Assembly (NCBI GenBank): GCA_017893485.1
Contig: CM030363.1
Location: 115,854,004 to 115,918,003, forward strand
DNA length: 64,000 bases
Source of the DNA: Hemerocallis citrina
Taxonomy: Eukaryota > Streptophyta > Magnoliopsida > Asparagales > Asphodelaceae
Direction of reading: 5' to 3'
Notes under the pieces: model-generated
Database searches by the model: none
What the model was told of the DNA's origin: nothing
Seen by the model: only the letters and a program-made list of their open reading frames with translations
Shown here: piece by piece, positions 58,501 to 64,000 of the stretch
How the letters are laid out: every line of letters starts with the position of its first letter
How positions within the stretch are numbered: position 1 is the first letter of the stretch
Program-made: the position numbers and the translations under genes

Positions 58501-60704
58501 ACATATAAAACCATCATATCATATTATTGCATAATATTAATGTGCCAAAATATTTATTTTTCCATAACATCCCACATTAAGAATACCAAGTTATTCATTA
58601 CCTCATTGTATCATATATAGGCATACGCAAAGTTATAACATTAATAAGAGAACTACATTAGATTATTCCATATCGTAAAAGTATCAAAATGTATATTTCA
58701 TCACATTATAATATCATACTATTGCTCTTTAATTCACTTCGAACATAATTATAATGCAAACATAAACCCACTTACTAATTTCATCAATTATCACATCACG
58801 AGTCAATATCATGATATATATATCACAAACATACACCACACATGCGGGTTTCCAAGAAAAAGGGGCCAAAATCACTTATTTCCTCTAATTAAATCTCATA
58901 ATATCCAATTATAGCATACTAGCTCATACACCATGTTCCATGTAAGTAAAATCACCTATAAGGGCCTATATGCCCCAAAACATGCACTATAAATACACGG
59001 GTATCCAAAACATGATCACAATTACTAATTTTGTCTAATTACATCTTATAACATCCATCCATAGCATGCTAGCCCATACACAAGGCTCCGCATATACCAA
59101 ATTACCTATATCGGCCTATATACCCAAAAACATGCATGAAACATGCACGGGATAAAAATATGCATAAACAATTCAATATATTTAGTTTTTATACTTCAAC
59201 ACATCACATTAACCCATAATATAGGTTTTATATACTTAAAATAGTTAATTTCACCAAATATTTCAAAAACCCATTTTGGACCCTTAAAAATCCGTATTTT
59301 CATTGAAAATCGATTTTTGGCATAACTTCTCCAAAATATATCAAAAAGCCATGAAATTCGGCCACAATATAAAATATTTATAAATACAATATACTCACCT
59401 GACGGATCGAGAAAACGATATCCCACGTCCTCCTGGTAGCCAGTCGAAGTTCAACTTTTTCCACCTAATTGGAAAATTATAGGACCGATTAGCATAAAAC
59501 TCAAAACTCGACCTACGGACCTCCAAATTTGAATCCGTCTTTACCCACACATCACAAATGACATAAGTAGGTGAGCTACATCGATAGATTTCGAAGTCGG
59601 GTCCCAATACAAAACTTACTCATCGATCGGAGGAACCTTTTAAGGGAAATCCCCAAATATCTACTTGCTTTCATCTAATTCTCCTAATTTCTCAAATTAG
59701 GGTTAAATAGTAGTAATAAAACTCAATGACACCTCCGAACCTAACAAATTCTCTCCTAAATCTCGCTCGGGCATTTCACCGAACACCCGGCGTGCACTTT
59801 TCACCTATAGTCTATTTCACTCAATTTAATTGAGCTTAAGCCTATAAAAATCATCCTAAATGCATATTAATACTTTCATAATATTCTACACCCTCATATG
59901 CATTTTCTACAATTATTAGGATCGAGTTTCCTACCCGATTTCTTAAACCCTAAAATTTGAATTTATGCCAAAATCACCACTCCCCATTTTCACCATGATA
60001 TGCATAATTTCTAACTCCTAATATTTTCTATATGCTCTCTACATCTCCCTACATCAATTTCTAGTAAAAGAAATGAAAAGCATACAATTTAATAACCTAA
60101 CACACACTTTCTTATACCTTATTGGAATCCTCTGGAAAAACCGATACCACCACGTGGAAGAGCACTTAAAGTTCTCCTAGAAACCCCAAAAGATTAAAGC
60201 TTGGAGGTGGAGATTGGATGGGTTATTCAAAACCCTAATTGATTTTCCAGGGGGGGTTCAGTTTCGGTCGGCCAGAAGAGAGGAGGGGGAGAAAGAATAG
60301 GGGAAAATGACATTTTTGCAATTTTTTGGGTTTTTAATAAGGTTTGGGTTTGGGTTTATGGGTTTTAGGCCCAAATACTTAAGAAAATGACCCAAAATAG
60401 GTTATTTTAGCTCGATTTTGAGAAGTTTACAACCAAAAGCCACAACCTAAAAATTATAGTATTTTACTGACCCCCTATAATGCACAAATGCCCCAGAAAA
60501 ATTTCGGGTAGAATCGGATTCGTCTCCTCCGAGAAAACTCATCTCAAAACTCCTATATTTTCAATTTTTCCCGTTCACCCCAAAATATCACTTTAATCAT
60601 TCTAATACTAATAAAATCAATTAATAGGGATAAATATACTCAGAAACAGATTTAAAAATAATTTAAATCAAATAATTGAGGAATGAAAAAAAACAGATGT
60701 TACA
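55561..60704 (-). repeat. 5' LTR of D (right copy)
   Basis: 5,144 bp and complete, including the ~473 bp (59370-59842) missing from the left copy. Carries the same hairpin series and block duplications. No open frame beyond short ones that are identical in both LTRs. Confidence 0.92.
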
Positions 60705-61377
60705 TTTGCATGCATTAGTTAGGGTTTAAAAAAGAATGCTAGACATAAGATTTACACTGAGTATGTGTAGGATTCCTATTTACAAGTTACATGATCTCTG
60801 TTTAAATGTATACATGTTTCTCCCTGTTACTCATTTACATGTTACACTTGTTACTTGTTCCATACTTGATTATACGATTCCTTGTTCATGTTGATTGTTC
60901 CTTGCTATGCCCTGTTTTATTGTTCACTGCTTGCTGCTACTTACTGTCCGTTACTTGCTCTAACGGAAATTTTTCCCCCAAACTCTAGATGTTGAGATTG
61001 CAGGTACTAGAGATGAATGGGTTGAAGGACTTGGTGAATATATATTCTAGATGATGAAGCCGGATTCTTTTATTTAGCTTGCATTAGTTTCTTGTCTTCA
61101 TGCTTTTCTAGTCGCTACTGCTGTTTTTATATATTGTTTTCCAGGCATTTTTGTCCCAAAGTTTACTTATCTCCCAGATGTTGGATATTACTTTCTGAAT
61201 TTATTTCATGATTATTTGGAGTTTATTCATTGTTTATGTGGTTATTCATTCTTGCATGGTTATGATCTTTTGTATATTGTTGATTAATTTGTTACAGCTT
61301 ATGGATGATGTACACATCATTCGCTGGGCCTTTGTTACGTACTCGTGTTCCCGCATCTTGGGAAGTGGGGCGTGACA

Positions 61378-61560
61378 CGGGCGTTAAGCACCCTTATTGA
61401 AGTTCATAATGTGTTCCACTTTCCAAGTCCCTGCTGATATCTCCTTACCCCCTAGATCTTCAAGTTGATGAGCCGTTAGGCAAATAACTTAGTAGACCTT
61501 GCATGGACTTGCCTGTTTTGGAGCGAGTCACCTTTTGTTTTGTAGAGAGAATGGGTAATC
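61378..61560 (-). pseudogene. pol: Integrase C-terminal remnant of Tat element B
   Basis: Minus-strand reading includes LAPKQASPCKVY and QLEDLGGKEISAGTWKVEH, matching the LAPN, LEDLEGREIPRTWNADH tail of E's integrase. It ends directly at solo LTR C, beyond which B's 3' UTR continues. The rest of pol is missing. Confidence 0.75.
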
Positions 61561-61839
61561 TTCAAGTTCGCCGATGTGTGTAAGCAGGACTATTTCTTGC
61601 CGTTGAATGAGCAGAGTGGCTTCGGGTAGGGAGTTCAAGTCTATTAAAGTCTTCTGATGAGAATGAATTTGGAACTGGTGAGAGATGATTTGGCAGGTTT
61701 GGAAGTTCTCGTCAGGATTGTCTAGTGTAGTAGCTTCAAACTCGTTTACAAACTCGGTGTTACTATGACTGCTTTCCAGCTATAGCTCTATGACGTCAAG
61801 GGGTAGAACCAAGCCCCCCATTGTGATAGTGTAGCATGC

Positions 61840-63945
61840 TCATGCTTCTTGTTGGCTACCTACAACTTGGCCTACGTCTGCTGTTGTTGGGAACTTCATT
61901 TTCATGCGGTAGGCAAAAGCAACTGAATGAAAGGCCGCTAGGCCTAGACGGCCAAATATTGCGTTGTATGCGGCCTTGACGTTGACTACTATAAAGTTCA
62001 ATTGTTCCATTCGAATAGCGGGGTCTTTTCCTGCTATCACATCGAGTGTGACCATTTCTTCTATTTGAACGGGTACACCGGAGAATCCATAGAGTGTATA
62101 ACCGACTGGCTTGAGTCGGTCTCGGAAGAGCTTCAAGCCGTTGAAAGTTTTCATGAAAATGATGTTTACTGAGATGCCGTTATCTACCAGGATGCGTCAT
62201 ACCTCATGATTTACAATGCAAAGCTTTATGACCAATGTATCGCAGTGAGGTGTTTGAACACCTTCTATGTCATTGTCGGAGAAAGATATCGGAATCCCGG
62301 TGCTCTTGGCAGGCAGGATATTGTGTACAGAGTTGACTTTCCTAACAAAAGCTTTACGGGAGGAGTTGGAGTCTCCCCCCATAGAACCTTCATGAATAGA
62401 GTGAAGAATGGTCATGCATTCTGAGTCTTTTGATTCGGAGAGTCTCTATTGACTCTTATTAGCCCCCCGTACCGGAGGAGTCTCGGCGTTGTTATATTGT
62501 TGGACAAATTGAGTGAGATAGCCCCGTCAAATCAGGCCTTCAAGTTCGTCTTTGAAGGCTCGACAACTATCGATGGTGTGTCTGTGGTCTCTATGAAATG
62601 CGCACCACTTGTTCTTGTCTCTTCTCTTACTAGCTCTGGACATCTTAGGGGTGGGCGGATTATTCTGTCCTTCTCAACTTTCATGAGGATGGCAGATACG
62701 CTTGCGTTGAGAGGAATGAACTTGTTGAAGCATGGTGCTGGAGGTGGACGGCGTTGACCTACACCGTCTTTTTTAAATTTCCTGGGTTATTCATCGCTTG
62801 CATTCTTCGTTTGTTCCCAGAAGGTGAATCGTTTCCTTGAGGATAAAGCTTCCTCGACTCTGATATACTTGTTACTCCTTTCTAGGAGTTCAGTGAAATA
62901 TTTAGGAGGCTTCTTTGCGAGGGAGGTTTTCAGGTCTTTGTAAGAGACATTGTGGCATATTGCAGCAGCATTCACTGACGAATCTGGGGAGGAGATAAAC
63001 CTTGCTTCAGCTGTGAAGCGCTTGACAAAGTATTTCATCAGTTCTCTGTCATTCTAATTTAATTCCAACATGGAGGCACTTATTTTTCAGCCTTCGGCCG
63101 GTAACGAAGTGCGTTATGAAGATCTCCTCGAGCCGATCGAAGGAGAATATTGATTCTGGAGTGATGTGGGAGTACCATTTCCTTGCTGATCCTTTCAGAG
63201 TTGCTTGGAACATTTGGCACATGAGGGCATCGGTGGCATTGTACAATTATGAGAGTTTTAAAACTCTCAATATAATCAGCTGGGTCTAACTCACCATCAT
63301 ATGACTCGAATTAAGGAGTTTTGAAGTTCTTCAGAATGGGTGCATCAGGGATGGATTTGTTGAAGGGAGATTAACTGGGGCGGTAAAACCCGCTGGAGCA
63401 GTTTCCATCGTTCTTTAACTGTTCCAGGCAATCTTCTACTTCTCGGATGTGACGAAGGACTTGGTGTCCTTCCTCTTGGATCTAGTTGATTCGCTGGATT
63501 CTTCTCTTGATGGAGTAGAGTGGCAGCTCCATGAGCGTCGATCCTAATATTAGGTACTTTGGATAGCTTGGAGGATGTCATGCTTGAAGTTCTCTAATTT
63601 GGCCCTAGTGACTGGGGCATCTTTCTCTTTATTTTTCTCAAGATGCTTTGACTCTCATGAGTTAGGCTTTTTCTGCAGTGCGCCCCCTGTGAGATGAGGA
63701 GTATCTTGATCTCGGCCTTCGGGGAGAGTTGCTTCTCCAGTTTACTTGATGTTCTGAGTGGAAAGCCTCGGTTCTGGTACACCTCTGATCCAAATGGATT
63801 CATAGTTCGGTTCCTTGTTGCTTGGAACTAATGATTTGATAGAGATCTCTTGACCCTCGGGGGCCTCGCTAGGCCATTGAATCTTTTGACCCTCGGGGGC
63901 CTCGCAGAGGGTGATGTTCATGACGGCTTTTATTGGGAACCCCAT
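61840..63945 (-). pseudogene. gag-pol: gag and protease of Tat element B, degraded
   Basis: Minus-strand order: EAPEGQ-containing N-terminus (63945-63742, with a 36-bp/12-residue duplication), gag core ALMCQMFQATLKGSARKWYS and FDRLEEIFITHFVTGRR (63246-63049), LAKKPPKYFTELLERSNKYI (63038-62787), linker VRKVNSVHNILPAKSTGIPI (62415-62197), and protease tail FNGLKLFRDRLKPVGYTLYG, then YNAIFGRLGLAAF (62154-61840). Each piece aligns in order with E's gag-protease, but there are many stops and frame changes. From about 61640 to 61560 the sequence jumps from after the protease to the integrase tail, so RT, RNase H and most of integrase are deleted. Confidence 0.85.
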
Positions 63946-64000
63946 GGTGCTTCTCCGTTGACAGGAGCTCGATTAAGCTGATGAGGAGGATCCGGTTGAT

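Larger units (their letters stand above)
36166..60704 (-). mobile_element. Ty3/Gypsy chromovirus-like element D (minus strand), mostly deleted inside, carrying E
   Basis: TGTAACACCC at 36166 and GATGTTACA ending at 60704, perfect TTTGC TSD (36161-36165 and 60705-60709). Two long LTRs enclose only 2,178 bp (53383-55560). The PBS lies beside the right LTR and purine-rich sequence beside the left one, so the element reads leftwards. The interior keeps pieces of RT and RNase H but has lost gag, most of the protease and integrase. The left LTR is split by Tat element E. Confidence 0.9.
33049..61377 (+). mobile_element. Solo LTR C, interrupted by D
   Basis: TGTAACCCCCGTTTCC at 33049 and GTGGGGCGTGACA ending at 61377, about 3.8 kb net. 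Flanks CAGGC (33044-33048) and CGGGC (61378-61382) form a TSD with one mismatch. Left part 33049-36165 and right part 60710-61377 align with LTRs A and A' in order. There is no internal region. Joining the outer flanks places B's integrase tail directly before its 3' UTR, as in element E. Confidence 0.8.

Overview
The window is plant nuclear DNA made almost entirely of nested, decayed transposable elements. It looks like repeat-rich, probably heterochromatic sequence of a flowering plant. The evidence is Tat-lineage and chromovirus Ty3/Gypsy LTR retrotransposons, initiator-Met-type primer-binding sites, Helitron-type 3' ends, and a fragment resembling an endogenous plant pararetrovirus. I found no host protein-coding gene, tRNA, rRNA or CRISPR array. 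Which plant family it comes from cannot be read from the sequence.

Layout. (1) 1-1828 and 6942-about 7160: 3' untranslated region of a Tat element in + orientation, with hairpin arrays and short tandem repeats. It is interrupted by solo LTR A (1829-6941, TSD TCGAC/TCGAA). LTR A is interrupted by a minus-strand TRIM-like element F (from 4497, TSD CATAG), and F's left LTR holds Helitron 1 (about 4965-5486). (2) About 7161-8870: pararetrovirus-like fragment with broken reading frames, three as-1-like motifs at exact 40-bp spacing, a TATA box and a poly(A) signal. (3) About 8876-33048: 3' region of a second Tat element (B) in minus orientation. It is interrupted by truncated LTR A' (9159-27260) and by Helitron 2 (27987-about 29004). 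LTR A' carries chromovirus G (10370-26014, + strand, TSD TGGAA), and G's 5' LTR carries the 5.2-kb solo LTR H (11633-16879, TSD TCTTG). (4) 33049-61377: solo LTR C (TSD CAGGC/CGGGC). It is split by minus-strand element D (36166-60704, TSD TTTGC), and D's 3' LTR is split by the Tat element E (40084-52616, TSD AACCC, minus strand). (5) 61378-64000: integrase tail, protease and gag of Tat element B, minus strand, continuing past the window.

The TSDs at outer and inner boundaries order the insertions: B before C, before D, before E; A' before G, before H; A before F, before Helitron 1. LTRs A, A', C and those of G share a terminal structure (TGTAACCC at the start, CGTGACA at the intact ends) and blocks of internal sequence, so one LTR family has repeatedly landed in the same neighbourhood, including inside itself.

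The most unusual material is: iterated hairpin arrays in the Tat 3' UTRs; a series of changing-stem hairpins in the D LTR; an antisense two-gene module in element E with its own TATA box, two frame-preserving introns and a poly(A) signal, bracketed by direct repeats; the as-1-like triplicate promoter; and a small inversion between TA tracts that hid the end of element F. All coordinates and comparisons were made by eye, with no alignments or database searches.
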